From Polynucleobacter cosmopolitanus (GTDB lineage Bacteria; Pseudomonadota; Gammaproteobacteria; Burkholderiales; Burkholderiaceae): DNA of 64,000 bases. The position numbers and the translations under genes are program-made. Shown piece after piece: positions 8,700-17,898 of the stretch. The stretch is taken from positions 124,001 through 188,000 of the forward strand of contig NZ_NJGG01000002.1 in the NCBI RefSeq assembly GCF_002224225.1, given 5' to 3'. Below the pieces are notes generated by a model that was given only the letters and a program-made list of their open reading frames with translations, made no database searches and was not told the DNA's origin. The first letter of the stretch is position 1. Every line of letters starts with the position of its first letter.

Positions 8700-9787
8700 T
8701 GTTAAAAGTTCAATTACAACGCAGGACCGGCTTTCCAATGCACATTGACTTTGAATGCGCCCCTGGAGAACTTCACATCTTGGTTGGCCCCTCAGGCAGC
8801 GGCAAAACAACGATCCTGCGTAGCATTGCTGGACTGTCCGATGTATCAGGTTTGATTCAATGCAAAGATCAGGTGTGGCTTGATAGCGCCAATAAAGTGT
8901 TTGTGCCAACCCATCGTCGCTCGATCGGATTTTTATTTCAGAACTACGCCCTCTTTCCCCATCTCACTGTTTTAGAGAATGTTTCAATTCCGTTGATAGG
9001 TCGCAAGCAATCTACTCGTGATGAAGCGCTTCGTTGGCTAGAGCGATTGCGCATTGCTGATTTAGCCAATCGCTTACCGCATCAAATCTCTGGTGGACAA
9101 CAACAACGTGTGGCCTTGGCACGAGCATTGGCCAGAGATCCTCAAGCACTTCTTTTAGATGAGCCATTCTCGGCAGTTGATGCTCCCACACGACAAAATC
9201 TTTATGAGGCCCTATCTGAGCTTCGCCAAGCAGTTTCATTGCCGATCATTCTCGTGACACATGATTTGAATGAAGCGATTCGTTTGGGCGATCAAATCAC
9301 GGTGATTGATCACGGCAAGAGCTTACAAACTTCAGATCCTCACCACTTGATCGATAAACCTCGTAATGCGCGGGTGGCTGAACTGGTTGGCAGCCCAAAT
9401 CTATTTGAAGGCTTATATGACCAAGGACGTTTATCGTGGGGAAATCGTGGCTTAAGCTTATCAGTCAAAGATAAGGGCAAGATCAAAAAGCCAACCGAAG
9501 TGGCTTGGGTGATTCCAAGTCACAGCATCGAAATTGTTAACTCTAAAGAACAAGTCAATAGTTACAAAATTAATCTAATTGACTGCACGGTTGCAAGAGT
9601 CAGACAATTGGGACAGATTGCGGTGGTGTATTGGCAGGTCAATGGTTGTGATGATCAAATTATTTGGCAAGCATCATCGAGCGAATTAAGAAGATTGGGC
9701 ATTGAAGTGGGCGCACAGGAAAAGATTTATTTAGATCCTGAGCAAATCCACATCATGCCCATCAAGTTTCACCTAAAAAATACATAA
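8699..9787 (+). CDS. modC: Molybdate ABC transporter ATP-binding protein ModC
   Basis: ModC powers molybdate import. The start is the ATG at 8699 that overlaps the modB stop. The 362-residue protein has Walker A GPSGSGKT (30-37), the Q-loop region FLFQNYALFPH (78-88), signature SGGQQQR (131-137) and Walker B LLLDEP (151-156). The last ~65 residues form a TOBE/Mop-like domain, the oxyanion-sensing part of ModC proteins. The permease gene immediately upstream and divergent soxC, a molybdoenzyme, support the role. A stop codon is followed 10 bases later by the next gene. Confidence 0.88.
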   Translation: MLKVQLQRRTGFPMHIDFECAPGELHILVGPSGSGKTTILRSIAGLSDVSGLIQCKDQVWLDSANKVFVPTHRRSIGFLFQNYALFPHLTVLENVSIPLIGRKQSTRDEALRWLERLRIADLANRLPHQISGGQQQRVALARALARDPQALLLDEPFSAVDAPTRQNLYEALSELRQAVSLPIILVTHDLNEAIRLGDQITVIDHGKSLQTSDPHHLIDKPRNARVAELVGSPNLFEGLYDQGRLSWGNRGLSLSVKDKGKIKKPTEVAWVIPSHSIEIVNSKEQVNSYKINLIDCTVARVRQLGQIAVVYWQVNGCDDQIIWQASSSELRRLGIEVGAQEKIYLDPEQIHIMPIKFHLKNT

Positions 9788-9797
9788 GCGAGGTTGT

Positions 9798-10802
9798 ATG
9801 ACAAGTTATGACCGCAGAAGTGCTCTAAAACTTTCTTTAGGCGCTGTGGGGCTCTTAACTTTGCCTCAACTCACTCAATTTGCCAGAGCTGCTGAAGACT
9901 TTATTCGTGGACCTCGCATCAAAGATCATCCCATCAAACAGCTCAGCAAACATGTTTGGATGATTTACTCTCCGGACGGTTTCCCAACTCCTGAAAACCA
10001 AGGCATGATGGCCAATATCACCTTTGTTGAAACCGCCAAGGGCATTGTGGTGATTGACACAGGTGCTTCTGTGCAGATTGGTGAAATGGCCATCAGGATG
10101 ATGAAAACCTTCACCAAGAAACCTGTGATCGCTCTTTTCAATTCTCACTATCATGGCGATCACTTCTTGGGTAACCAAGCTTTCGTTGAGGCCTATGGAC
10201 CAATGCCCATTTATGCACACCCGTTCAGCATGAAAGAAATCAAAGGCGTTGAAGGCAATGCTTGGAAGAATTTGATGGAGCGCTGGACCAATCAAGCAAC
10301 CGCAGGCACCAAAGTGATTCCACCGACTCACATTGCGAATCATGGGGATGTATTCAAGTACGGCGATGTCACCATCAAGATTCATCACTATGGTGTTGCG
10401 CACACCCCTGGTGATATTTGCATGGAAATTGTTGAGGACAAGGTCACGCATGTTGGCGATGTGGCAATGGATGATCGAATTGCTAACATGGATGACGGTT
10501 CATATGTTGGCACCTTCAAAACATATAAAGCATTGACTCAAGCTGCAGGCCCTCAACTCTGGATTCCAGGACATGGCAATGCTAAAAAAGAATTGCTCGC
10601 AGAATATGGTGAGTTCATGTCAGGGATTTATGAAACTTGCGTTAAAGCAGTTCAAGATGGTCTTGACCCAAGCTCTGCCAAAAATCTGGTACTCAAAGAC
10701 CCTCGTGTAGTGAAGTATGCAAAACGCACCAAAGGATTTGATGGGAACATCGGTAAGTACACAAGTCTTGCCTACCTAGAAGCAGAAAAGGAAGCTTTTT
10801 AA
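9798..10802 (+). CDS. SoxH-like periplasmic MBL-fold metallo-hydrolase
   Basis: The 334-residue product has an arginine-pair signal peptide (YDRRSALKLSLG, residues 4-15, cleavage near ARAAED) and a metallo-beta-lactamase fold with the zinc motif HYHGDH (117-122), a further histidine in GVAHTPGD, an aspartate in THVGDVAMDD and a histidine in WIPGHGN. Proteins of this type occur as SoxH in sox clusters and as quinoprotein-relay zinc hydrolases. SoxH is not essential for thiosulfate oxidation in characterised strains and its substrate is unknown to me. It sits 10 bases after modC, apparently in one transcript, and a terminator hairpin contains its stop codon. Confidence 0.75.
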   Translation: MTSYDRRSALKLSLGAVGLLTLPQLTQFARAAEDFIRGPRIKDHPIKQLSKHVWMIYSPDGFPTPENQGMMANITFVETAKGIVVIDTGASVQIGEMAIRMMKTFTKKPVIALFNSHYHGDHFLGNQAFVEAYGPMPIYAHPFSMKEIKGVEGNAWKNLMERWTNQATAGTKVIPPTHIANHGDVFKYGDVTIKIHHYGVAHTPGDICMEIVEDKVTHVGDVAMDDRIANMDDGSYVGTFKTYKALTQAAGPQLWIPGHGNAKKELLAEYGEFMSGIYETCVKAVQDGLDPSSAKNLVLKDPRVVKYAKRTKGFDGNIGKYTSLAYLEAEKEAF

Positions 10803-10815
10803 GCTTCCTTTTCTG
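10783..10815. terminator. Bidirectional terminator between SoxH-like gene and metZ
   Basis: A 15-bp perfect stem (CAGAAAAGGAAGCTT at 10783-10797, loop TTT, complement 10801-10815) lies between convergent genes. The TAA stop of the upstream gene (10800-10802) is inside the loop. The distal arm is U-rich in both directions. Confidence 0.75.
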
Positions 10816-10834
10816 TTCTGATTCTCTTGATGAC

Positions 10835-12037
10835 TTATTTGCCTAGACCAGGCAGTAAGTCATTTTTAATATCTTCAATATTTTCCAAGCCAACAGCAAT
10901 CCTCACCAAGCTATCGGTGATGCCCGCTGCCGCTCGTGCTTCTGGTGTGACACGCACATGCGTGGTGGTTGCAGGATGAGTGATGGTGGTTCTTGTATCA
11001 CCCAAATTGGCTGTGATCGATAAAAGCTTGGTGCCATCGATGACTTTCCAAGCGGCCTCTTTACCGCCCTTCAGTACAAATGACAAAATTGGGCCGCCCA
11101 TTCTTTGCTGCTTCTTGGCTAATTCATACTGTGGGTGTGAAGATAAGCCTGGGTGATACACACGCTCAACCGCAGGATGCTTCTCCAACCAAGTCGCCAA
11201 TTCAAGCGCTGACTGACTTTGCTTTTCCAATCTCAAGTTCAGTGTTTCTAAGCCCTTCAACAAAACCCAGGCGTTGAAGGCAGACAGTGTTGGTCCAGCA
11301 GTTCTGACATAAGGGAACACTTTACCCAAAACAAATTCTTCAGTGCCGACAATGGCGCCGCCTAGAACACGACCCTGGCCATCTAGATACTTGGTAGCCG
11401 AATGAATGATCACATCAGCACCCAGCTCTAATGGCTTTTGCAGGGCTGGGGTGCAAAAGCAGTTATCTACCACGTAAAGCGCATTGGCTGCTTTTGCGAT
11501 TTTTGCAATAGCAGCAATATCACCCACCTCAGTCAAAGGATTGGATGGCGTCTCTAAATAAAATAGTTTGGTGTTGGGTTTAACAGCGGCTTTCCAAGAA
11601 TCAAGGTTGGCCATGTCCACGTAAGTTGTTTCAATCCCAAACTTACTCAAAATACTGTTGAACAGTTGAATGGTGGCACCAAACACCGAGCGAGAACAAA
11701 CCACGTGGTCGCCAGCTTGTAAATGTGACATCGCTACCGTCATGATCGCTGACATACCAGAAGATGTCGCAATACATGCCTCACCACCCTCTAGCGCTGC
11801 CAAGCGATCTTGGAACATCGCAACAGTTGGGTTGGTGAAACGAGAGTAAATAAAACCTTTTTCCGCGTTCGCAAAACCATGGGCAGCATCTGCCGCACTG
11901 TCAAAGCAAAAACTGGAGGTTAAAAACATCGCCTCAGAGTGTTCATTGAACTCAGTACGACGCACGCCTGCACGCACACCAAGAGTGTCGGTGTGCAGGT
12001 TTTTGATATCTAAAGGTGGTCGTTTTTTATCGCTCAT
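10835..12037 (-). CDS. metZ: O-succinylhomoserine sulfhydrylase MetZ
   Basis: A PLP enzyme of the Cys/Met metabolism family that makes homocysteine from O-succinylhomoserine and sulfide. The 400-residue product has YSRFTNPTV near residue 65, the phosphate-binding SSGMSAIM (92-99), and the PLP-binding lysine Lys216 in SATKYLDGQGR. It could be confused with MetY, MetB or MetC; the N-terminus, length and position after purF match MetZ of Burkholderiales. It is the last gene of the long leftward block, 10 bases after purF. Confidence 0.9.
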   Translation of the reverse strand: MSDKKRPPLDIKNLHTDTLGVRAGVRRTEFNEHSEAMFLTSSFCFDSAADAAHGFANAEKGFIYSRFTNPTVAMFQDRLAALEGGEACIATSSGMSAIMTVAMSHLQAGDHVVCSRSVFGATIQLFNSILSKFGIETTYVDMANLDSWKAAVKPNTKLFYLETPSNPLTEVGDIAAIAKIAKAANALYVVDNCFCTPALQKPLELGADVIIHSATKYLDGQGRVLGGAIVGTEEFVLGKVFPYVRTAGPTLSAFNAWVLLKGLETLNLRLEKQSQSALELATWLEKHPAVERVYHPGLSSHPQYELAKKQQRMGGPILSFVLKGGKEAAWKVIDGTKLLSITANLGDTRTTITHPATTTHVRVTPEARAAAGITDSLVRIAVGLENIEDIKNDLLPGLGK

Positions 12038-12046
12038 GACTCAATA

Positions 12047-13588
12047 CTACTCTTGAGAGGCTAAATGTAAATGTAATTGTGAACGGGCCAAGTCTGTTCC
12101 ATCGCCCTGCTGACGATCCGCCAAGGCTTTAGGTGTGTTTCTAGAAGCCTCTAAAGCGTCTAAATAAGACTCAGTGATATCGCCTGTGATGTACTTGCCA
12201 TCAAAGCAAGAGGCATCAAAATTAGTGATCGCAGGGTTGATGTCTCTGACCGCTTTTTTAAGATCTTCAACGTCTTGGTAAATAAGTTCATCCGCACCAA
12301 TCAACTTGGTGATCTCCTCATGGGTTCGGCCATAGGCGACTAATTCACTGCGAGTTGGCATGTCGATGCCATACACGTTTGGAAAACGCACAGGAGGTGC
12401 AGCGGAAGCAAAGATCACTTTCTTGGCACCAGCATCACGTGCCATTTGCACGATCTCATAAGAAGTTGTGCCACGCACGATGGAGTCATCCACAATCAAT
12501 ACGTTTTTATCTTTGAACTCTAAGCGCATCGCATTGAGCTTTTGACGCACTGATTTTTTGCGCATCGCTTGACCAGGCATGATGAAGGTGCGCCCCACGT
12601 AGCGATTTTTAAAGAAACCTTCACGGTATGGCACACCCAATAATTTGGCCACTTGCATCGCTGCTGGGCGGCTTGAATCAGGGATCGGCATCACCACATC
12701 AATTTGCGAGACATCGGTTTCTCGGGCAATTTTTTCTGCCAAGTAATTACCCATTAATAAGCGCACGTCATAAACAGTCACGCCATCAATGCATGAATCA
12801 GGTCTTGCCAAATAAACGTATTCAAAGATACATGGATTGAGCGTGGCATTTTCTGAGCACAACTTGCTTTGGAACTGACCATCAAGACCTATAAAGATCG
12901 CTTCACCGGGAGCCACGTCTCTGACGAACTTGAAACCCAAACCTTCTAAAGTCACAGACTCAGAAGCAATCAACCACTCAGGGCCATTAGGTGTGTCCAT
13001 GCGACCAATGCACAAAGGGCGAATGCCGAATGGGTCACGGAATGCCAATAAACCATAACCAGCGATCAAGGCGACCACTGCGTAGGAACCTTTTAAACGC
13101 TTTTGCACTTTGGTCACTGCGGTGAATGCTGATGCAGCATCCAAGGCAATGCTGTCTGTGGCGCGCTGCAACTCATCAGCCAACACGTTCAATAAAACTT
13201 CAGTATCTGAATTAGTGTTGATATGACGGCGATCACGGTAGAACATCTCATCGCGCAAAGCAGGAGCATTGGTTAGATTGCCGTTGTGAGCCAAGATCAA
13301 ACCAAATGGGGCGTTCACATAAAACGGCTGGGCCTCTTCTTCACTGCTTGCTGATCCAGCGGTGGGATAACGAACCTGACCAATACCAGCATTACCTGGC
13401 AAGCTGCGCATATTGCGTGTTCTAAAAACATCACGGACCATGCCGTTAGCTTTATGCATACTGAATGAACTGCCATTCATGGTAGCTATACCAGCGGCAT
13501 CCTGACCACGATGTTGCAAAAGCAACAATGCGTCATAGAGCAACTGATTCACTGGACTATTGCCAACCGCCCCGACAATTCCACACAT
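12047..13588 (-). CDS. purF: Amidophosphoribosyltransferase PurF
   Basis: PurF catalyses the first committed step of purine synthesis, PRPP plus glutamine to phosphoribosylamine. The 513-residue protein begins MCGIVGAVG, so Cys2 becomes the N-terminal nucleophile of the glutaminase domain, with HNGNLTN and DTEVLL further on. The phosphoribosyltransferase domain has the PRPP loop VLIVDDSIVRGTTS around residue 365. The arrangement cvpA-purF is widespread in proteobacteria. Length is normal. Confidence 0.97.
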   Translation of the reverse strand: MCGIVGAVGNSPVNQLLYDALLLLQHRGQDAAGIATMNGSSFSMHKANGMVRDVFRTRNMRSLPGNAGIGQVRYPTAGSASSEEEAQPFYVNAPFGLILAHNGNLTNAPALRDEMFYRDRRHINTNSDTEVLLNVLADELQRATDSIALDAASAFTAVTKVQKRLKGSYAVVALIAGYGLLAFRDPFGIRPLCIGRMDTPNGPEWLIASESVTLEGLGFKFVRDVAPGEAIFIGLDGQFQSKLCSENATLNPCIFEYVYLARPDSCIDGVTVYDVRLLMGNYLAEKIARETDVSQIDVVMPIPDSSRPAAMQVAKLLGVPYREGFFKNRYVGRTFIMPGQAMRKKSVRQKLNAMRLEFKDKNVLIVDDSIVRGTTSYEIVQMARDAGAKKVIFASAAPPVRFPNVYGIDMPTRSELVAYGRTHEEITKLIGADELIYQDVEDLKKAVRDINPAITNFDASCFDGKYITGDITESYLDALEASRNTPKALADRQQGDGTDLARSQLHLHLASQE

Positions 13589-13610
13589 AAAGACCTCTAT
13601 CTTTTTAAAA

Positions 13611-14126
13611 CTACTTCTTTAACTGCCCAGACACCTGAGCAGCCCATTCATCTGGTAACCAAGCTTGAGTCATGCCAGTGAGCAATTCAATTGCTGGCAA
13701 AGTCCAAGCTTTACGCCATTCGCTTGTTTGCGTTGCTCCAGTCAATGACAATAGACTGCTCAACACAACGATGACTAACAAACCTCTGAGGAGACCAAAA
13801 GCAAAACCTAAAAAACGATCCATCGGACTCAATCCAGCTTGCTGCATGAGCTTGGCCAAAAAACGTCCAATCAATGCGCAAATGATCATCGTCACAATGA
13901 ATAAAATCACAAAGCCAAGGGCCAACTGAGTCATCTCACCACCCGGCACGCCACTCAACCACTCTTTGGCCAACCAAGTGGCATAGTGATAAGAAATCCA
14001 AGCAGCAGCAACCCAAGCAATCAGAGCAAAAACTTCTCTGATCAAGCCACGCCAAATACCCAAGAGTGCTGAGATTGCGAGTACTGCAAAAAATGCTATA
14101 TCAACGACAGTGAAGTGAAGGTTCAT
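13611..14126 (-). CDS. cvpA: CvpA family membrane protein
   Basis: A 171-residue inner-membrane protein with four predicted spans and the CvpA N-terminal pattern FTVVDIAFFAVLAISALLG followed by WRGLIREVFAL. CvpA was named for colicin V production in Escherichia coli and is linked there to envelope stress tolerance; its molecular role is unclear. It lies directly upstream of purF with a 22-base gap, the usual place. Confidence 0.93.
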   Translation of the reverse strand: MNLHFTVVDIAFFAVLAISALLGIWRGLIREVFALIAWVAAAWISYHYATWLAKEWLSGVPGGEMTQLALGFVILFIVTMIICALIGRFLAKLMQQAGLSPMDRFLGFAFGLLRGLLVIVVLSSLLSLTGATQTSEWRKAWTLPAIELLTGMTQAWLPDEWAAQVSGQLKK

Positions 14127-14145
14127 GGCTGTTCAGATCCTGTTA

Positions 14146-14868
14146 TCACTGTGGCTTTTGCTCAATAATCTTCGGACTTAAACCAACGTACTTGATTTTT
14201 TTCTCAGCAGCTTCAGCACTGGCTTTATCTTGATATGGGCCAGATCTCAAATGATGAAGCTTGACGCCTTCTTTATTCGTTTTGATTTCAATGTAGCTGC
14301 TGACTTTTTGTTCTGTTAATTTTTTCTGCCAATTCTTGACGCGCTCTTCTGATGAGAAAGCGCCGATTTGAACAATGAACTTGCCATTGGAACTAACGCC
14401 TGAATTTGGAGCAGCAGGAGTTGCTGGCGTGCGACTTTCAAGAATCGACAAAACCTCTTCACCTTTATCCAATGATTTGGCAACCGGTGTGGTCTTGTCA
14501 GTCTTAATGTCTTCTTTTTTGGCGTCTTTAGATTCTTTGGAATCTTTGGTGTCTTTGGTGTCTTTGTTTTCTACTGATGTCACAGGCGCCGATGGTGTGG
14601 CTGAATCAGTGGCCTTTGTCTCTTTAGGCTCTTCAACTTTTTTCTCTTCTTTTGATCCAGGCTGAATGATCTGAATCGCAATATCGTTGTTATATTGTTT
14701 TGGCTTAGAGTCAAAAATGATGGGAAGACCAGCCACCGCAACAGTCACCAAAAAAACTGCGCCAATCAAACGGTGTCTGGCTTTTTGACGCTCTGGATCT
14801 TCTGTTAGACCATCCTCAACAGGTGTGTTGTTTTTACTACTTGGGCGGTTAAAGAAAGGTAGTCGCAT
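14146..14868 (-). CDS. SPOR domain protein (DedD-like)
   Basis: A 240-residue bitopic membrane protein: short cytoplasmic N-terminus, one span (about residues 32-49, HRLIGAVFLVTVAVAGLPII), a charged low-complexity linker rich in Lys, Asp, Glu, Thr and Ser (about 70-140) with repeated KDTKDSKESK-like units, and a C-terminal SPOR domain (about 165-238) starting GKFIVQIGAFSSEE. SPOR domains bind denuded septal glycan and target proteins to the division site. Placement between folC and cvpA matches DedD of many proteobacteria. Confidence 0.87.
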   Translation of the reverse strand: MRLPFFNRPSSKNNTPVEDGLTEDPERQKARHRLIGAVFLVTVAVAGLPIIFDSKPKQYNNDIAIQIIQPGSKEEKKVEEPKETKATDSATPSAPVTSVENKDTKDTKDSKESKDAKKEDIKTDKTTPVAKSLDKGEEVLSILESRTPATPAAPNSGVSSNGKFIVQIGAFSSEERVKNWQKKLTEQKVSSYIEIKTNKEGVKLHHLRSGPYQDKASAEAAEKKIKYVGLSPKIIEQKPQ

Positions 14869-14901
14869 CAGCTAAGTTTTAGGTTCAAAGTTGTGTCATG
14901 G

Positions 14902-16203
14902 TTAATGAGCTTTTGCATTTCGATAGGCCAGAACACCAGCAACGGTATAAAAGGACCCGAATACCGATATTCTATCACCCTCACCCGCCTTTTTTAAGGC
15001 TGATTCATAGGCCAAAGCAGGACTTGAGAAAACCTCGATCCCAGAGTCGGCACCCTCTTTAAAGCCTAAAGATCTCAAGCGTGTCGCCAGAGATTCTGCA
15101 GAGGCTGCACGAGCGGTCGGCAAATCACAAAAATACCAAAAATCAATCTTATCCATCATGGGTTTCAAGACACCATCAATGTCTTTGTCCGCCATCGCAC
15201 CAAAAACTGCAATTGTGTAGGGGTGGTAGGCCATGTTCTCAAGGTTTTGCGCAAGAGCAGCGCTGGCATGAGGATTGTGAGCCACATCCAAAATGATGGT
15301 TGGCTGCCCAGGTAGAACCTGAAAACGCCCTGGTAACTCAACCCAAGCCATGCCATTCCTGATTTCTTGAGCCCCAACCGGCAATCTGTCTCTGACAGCG
15401 ATCAAGGCCGCAATCACAGCGCTGGCATTGAGCAATTGATTGGCGCCCCGCAGCGCTGGATAACCCAGACCTGAAAAACGTTTACCTCGTCCTGCCCAGC
15501 CCCACTGCTGTTTATCACCCTGAAAGTTATAGTCTTTGCCGAGCAACCATAAATCAGCACCAATCGATGCTGCATGATCAATCAAGGATTGTGGTGGCAC
15601 AGGATCTGCGCAAATGGCAGGTTTATCGGAACGGAAGATACCCGCTTTTTCAAAAGCAATTTTTTCTCGGGTATCCCCAAGGTACTCCATGTGATCCAAA
15701 TCAATGCTGGTGACAATCGCACAATCTGTGTCAATCATGTTCACCGCATCCAAACGACCACCCAACCCAACTTCCAGAATGACCGCATCCAAATCAGCTG
15801 TTGCAAATAAATGCATGATGGCCAAGGTGGTGAACTCAAAGTAAGTCAGCGTTGGTGGATTAGGCAAAGATGCTCTGGCCAACTCAACTGCCTTGAAATG
15901 CTCAAGCAAAAGTTCATCACTCACGTTTTCTCCGTTCACACGGGCACGTTCATTGAATGACAGTAAATGTGGAGATGTATGGCAACCGACTTTGTAGGAT
16001 GCTGCTAACAAGACGCTTTCTAATAAAGCGCAGGTAGAACCTTTGCCATTGGTGCCGCCAACAGTAAAAACCACTGCTTGGAAATTTAGTTGAAGAGCTT
16101 CTTTAACGCGCGTGATGCGCTCCAAGCCCATATCGATCCCAACGGGGTGGGCTGTCTCTAGGTGCTGGAGCCAATCATCTAAATTGTCAAACGTGGCAGG
16201 CAA
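14902..16203 (-). CDS. folC: Bifunctional dihydrofolate/folylpolyglutamate synthase FolC
   Basis: FolC adds glutamate to dihydropteroate and then to tetrahydrofolate, using ATP. The 433-residue protein shows the Mur-ligase-like P-loop GTNGKGS (50-56), the HTSPHLLSFNERARVNGE region and the acidic-loop motif EVGLGGRLDAVN. The C-terminal Rossmann domain contains LDVAHNPHA. Length is typical. It follows accD on the same strand with a 14-base gap. Confidence 0.95.
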   Translation of the reverse strand: MPATFDNLDDWLQHLETAHPVGIDMGLERITRVKEALQLNFQAVVFTVGGTNGKGSTCALLESVLLAASYKVGCHTSPHLLSFNERARVNGENVSDELLLEHFKAVELARASLPNPPTLTYFEFTTLAIMHLFATADLDAVILEVGLGGRLDAVNMIDTDCAIVTSIDLDHMEYLGDTREKIAFEKAGIFRSDKPAICADPVPPQSLIDHAASIGADLWLLGKDYNFQGDKQQWGWAGRGKRFSGLGYPALRGANQLLNASAVIAALIAVRDRLPVGAQEIRNGMAWVELPGRFQVLPGQPTIILDVAHNPHASAALAQNLENMAYHPYTIAVFGAMADKDIDGVLKPMMDKIDFWYFCDLPTARAASAESLATRLRSLGFKEGADSGIEVFSSPALAYESALKKAGEGDRISVFGSFYTVAGVLAYRNAKAH

Positions 16204-16217
16204 GTGAGGCTGGGGGC

Positions 16218-17090
16218 TTAAACAACAGAATCTGTTGGCAACTTCAACAACAGCGCCAATAGATCAGCAATCTCTTTGCGCATTTGGCGACGATCGACAA
16301 TCATGTCAATGCCACCCTTTTGCATCAAGAACTCTGAACGCTGGAAGCCCTCAGGAAGTTTTTCGCGAACGGTTTGCTCGATCACGCGTGGACCAGCAAA
16401 ACCAATCAATGCTTTTGGCTCAGCCATCACCACATCACCCATGAAAGCGAAACTAGCAGAGATACCACCCATGGTTGGATCAGTTAGAACACTGATGTAA
16501 GGAAGTTTGGCATGCGCCAACTTCACCAACATCGCATTGGTTTTAGCCATCTGCATCAATGACAACAAACTCTCTTGCATACGAGCACCGCCGGTGGCGC
16601 TGACACAAATGAACGGCACTTTTTGCTCCAAGGCCATTTGCGCACCGCGCACAAAACGCTCGCCCACCACGGAACCCATGGAACCGCCCATGAATTCAAA
16701 TTCAAAACAGGCTACCACCACTGGAATGGTGTGAATCGATCCAGCCATGACGACCATGGCATCAGTTTCACCCGTTGAATCAATGGCATCTTTTAGACGA
16801 TCTGGGTATTTTTTAGTGTCCTTGAATTTCAGGGCATCAATTGGCAATACTTCTTGACCAATCTCATGACGACCTTCTAAATCCAATAATTTATCTAAAC
16901 GCTCACGCGCATTGATGCGCATGTGATGATCACATTTAGGGCACACGTGCATGTTTGACTCTAAGTCATTGCGGTAAAGAACGGCTTCACATGACGGGCA
17001 TTTGATCCATAAACCTTCAGGAACGCTTTTGCGCTGCGCAGGGTCAGTGTGTTGAATACTTGGGGGGAGAAGTTTATCAATCCAGCTCAT
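16218..17090 (-). CDS. accD: Acetyl-CoA carboxylase carboxyltransferase beta subunit AccD
   Basis: AccD with AccA transfers the carboxyl group from biotin carrier protein to acetyl-CoA, giving malonyl-CoA for fatty-acid synthesis. The 290-residue protein has the N-terminal four-cysteine zinc ribbon (Cys31, Cys34, Cys50, Cys53) and a crotonase-fold carboxyltransferase core with [12 protein letters not shown] and [10 protein letters not shown]. It follows trpA by 2 bases, which suggests translational coupling; trpBA-accD-folC is a common order in proteobacteria. Confidence 0.97.
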   Translation of the reverse strand: MSWIDKLLPPSIQHTDPAQRKSVPEGLWIKCPSCEAVLYRNDLESNMHVCPKCDHHMRINARERLDKLLDLEGRHEIGQEVLPIDALKFKDTKKYPDRLKDAIDSTGETDAMVVMAGSIHTIPVVVACFEFEFMGGSMGSVVGERFVRGAQMALEQKVPFICVSATGGARMQESLLSLMQMAKTNAMLVKLAHAKLPYISVLTDPTMGGISASFAFMGDVVMAEPKALIGFAGPRVIEQTVREKLPEGFQRSEFLMQKGGIDMIVDRRQMRKEIADLLALLLKLPTDSVV

Positions 17091-17092
17091 AT

Positions 17093-17890
17093 TTATTGAT
17101 CCAAAGCCTTACGGATATCCTTTAGAAAGTCTTCCAGCAATTGTACTCTCTGTGCCGGGGCTGCTTCTTCTAAAAGTTGAACGATTCGGCTGCCAATCAC
17201 AACCGCATCAGCAGCCTTGCCAATGGCCACGGCTGATTGGGCATCTCTGATGCCAAAACCAACCGCAATCGGTACTGAAGAAGCTGCTCTGATTTGGGGA
17301 ATAATGCCTGCCACTGCCTGGGTATCCAAATTAGCAGCTCCCGTGACGCCCTTGAGAGACACATAGTAGATGTAGCCAGCGGCCACTTTGCCAACCTGGT
17401 CAATGCGCGCTTGCGATGAAGTCGGTGCCAATAAGAAAATAGGATCGATACCGGCTGCTTTACTTTGCTTGGCAAAGTCTTCGCATTCTTCTGGTGGATA
17501 GTCCACCACCAAAATTCCATCAACCCCTGCATCTTTGGCAGTTCTAACAAAGGTTTCAGTGCCCATGTGCTCAATCGGGTTGGCATACCCCATTAAGACC
17601 ACTGGGGTGTGATCATTGGTTTGGCGAAATTGTTTGACCAATTTGATACAGTGCTTGAGTGTGGTGCCATGAGACAAAGCTCTTTCTGAAGCTCTTTGAA
17701 TCACAGGGCCATCAGCCATTGGGTCCGAGAAAGGCACTCCTAACTCAATGACATCAGCGCCGCCACGCACCAAGGCGTGCATTAAATCAAGGGTGATACC
17801 TGGCTCAGGATCACCTGCAGTGATAAACGGCACAAGACCTTTGCGGCCCTGTGCTTTTAAATCAGCAAATACTTTTGCAATCTTTGACAT
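17093..17890 (-). CDS. trpA: Tryptophan synthase alpha subunit TrpA
   Basis: TrpA cleaves indole-3-glycerol phosphate to indole and glyceraldehyde 3-phosphate and channels indole to TrpB. The 265-residue TIM barrel has catalytic Glu49 (in DVIELG) and Asp60 (in [10 protein letters not shown]), at the standard positions, and the phosphate-binding GFGIRD and VIGSRIV segments near the C-terminus. It follows trpB by 8 bases. Confidence 0.97.
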   Translation of the reverse strand: MSKIAKVFADLKAQGRKGLVPFITAGDPEPGITLDLMHALVRGGADVIELGVPFSDPMADGPVIQRASERALSHGTTLKHCIKLVKQFRQTNDHTPVVLMGYANPIEHMGTETFVRTAKDAGVDGILVVDYPPEECEDFAKQSKAAGIDPIFLLAPTSSQARIDQVGKVAAGYIYYVSLKGVTGAANLDTQAVAGIIPQIRAASSVPIAVGFGIRDAQSAVAIGKAADAVVIGSRIVQLLEEAAPAQRVQLLEDFLKDIRKALDQ

Positions 17891-17898
17891 CTATATTC

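Noticed and set aside
9855..10451. Long frame of 198 codons antisense to the SoxH-like gene
   Set aside because: It lies entirely opposite a gene with clear metal-binding motifs, has no ribosome site and a His-rich composition that mirrors the sense codons.
14375..14665. Plus-strand frame opposite the SPOR gene linker
   Set aside because: It is the complement of the low-complexity Lys/Asp/Ser linker, giving an artificial Leu/Ser-rich peptide.
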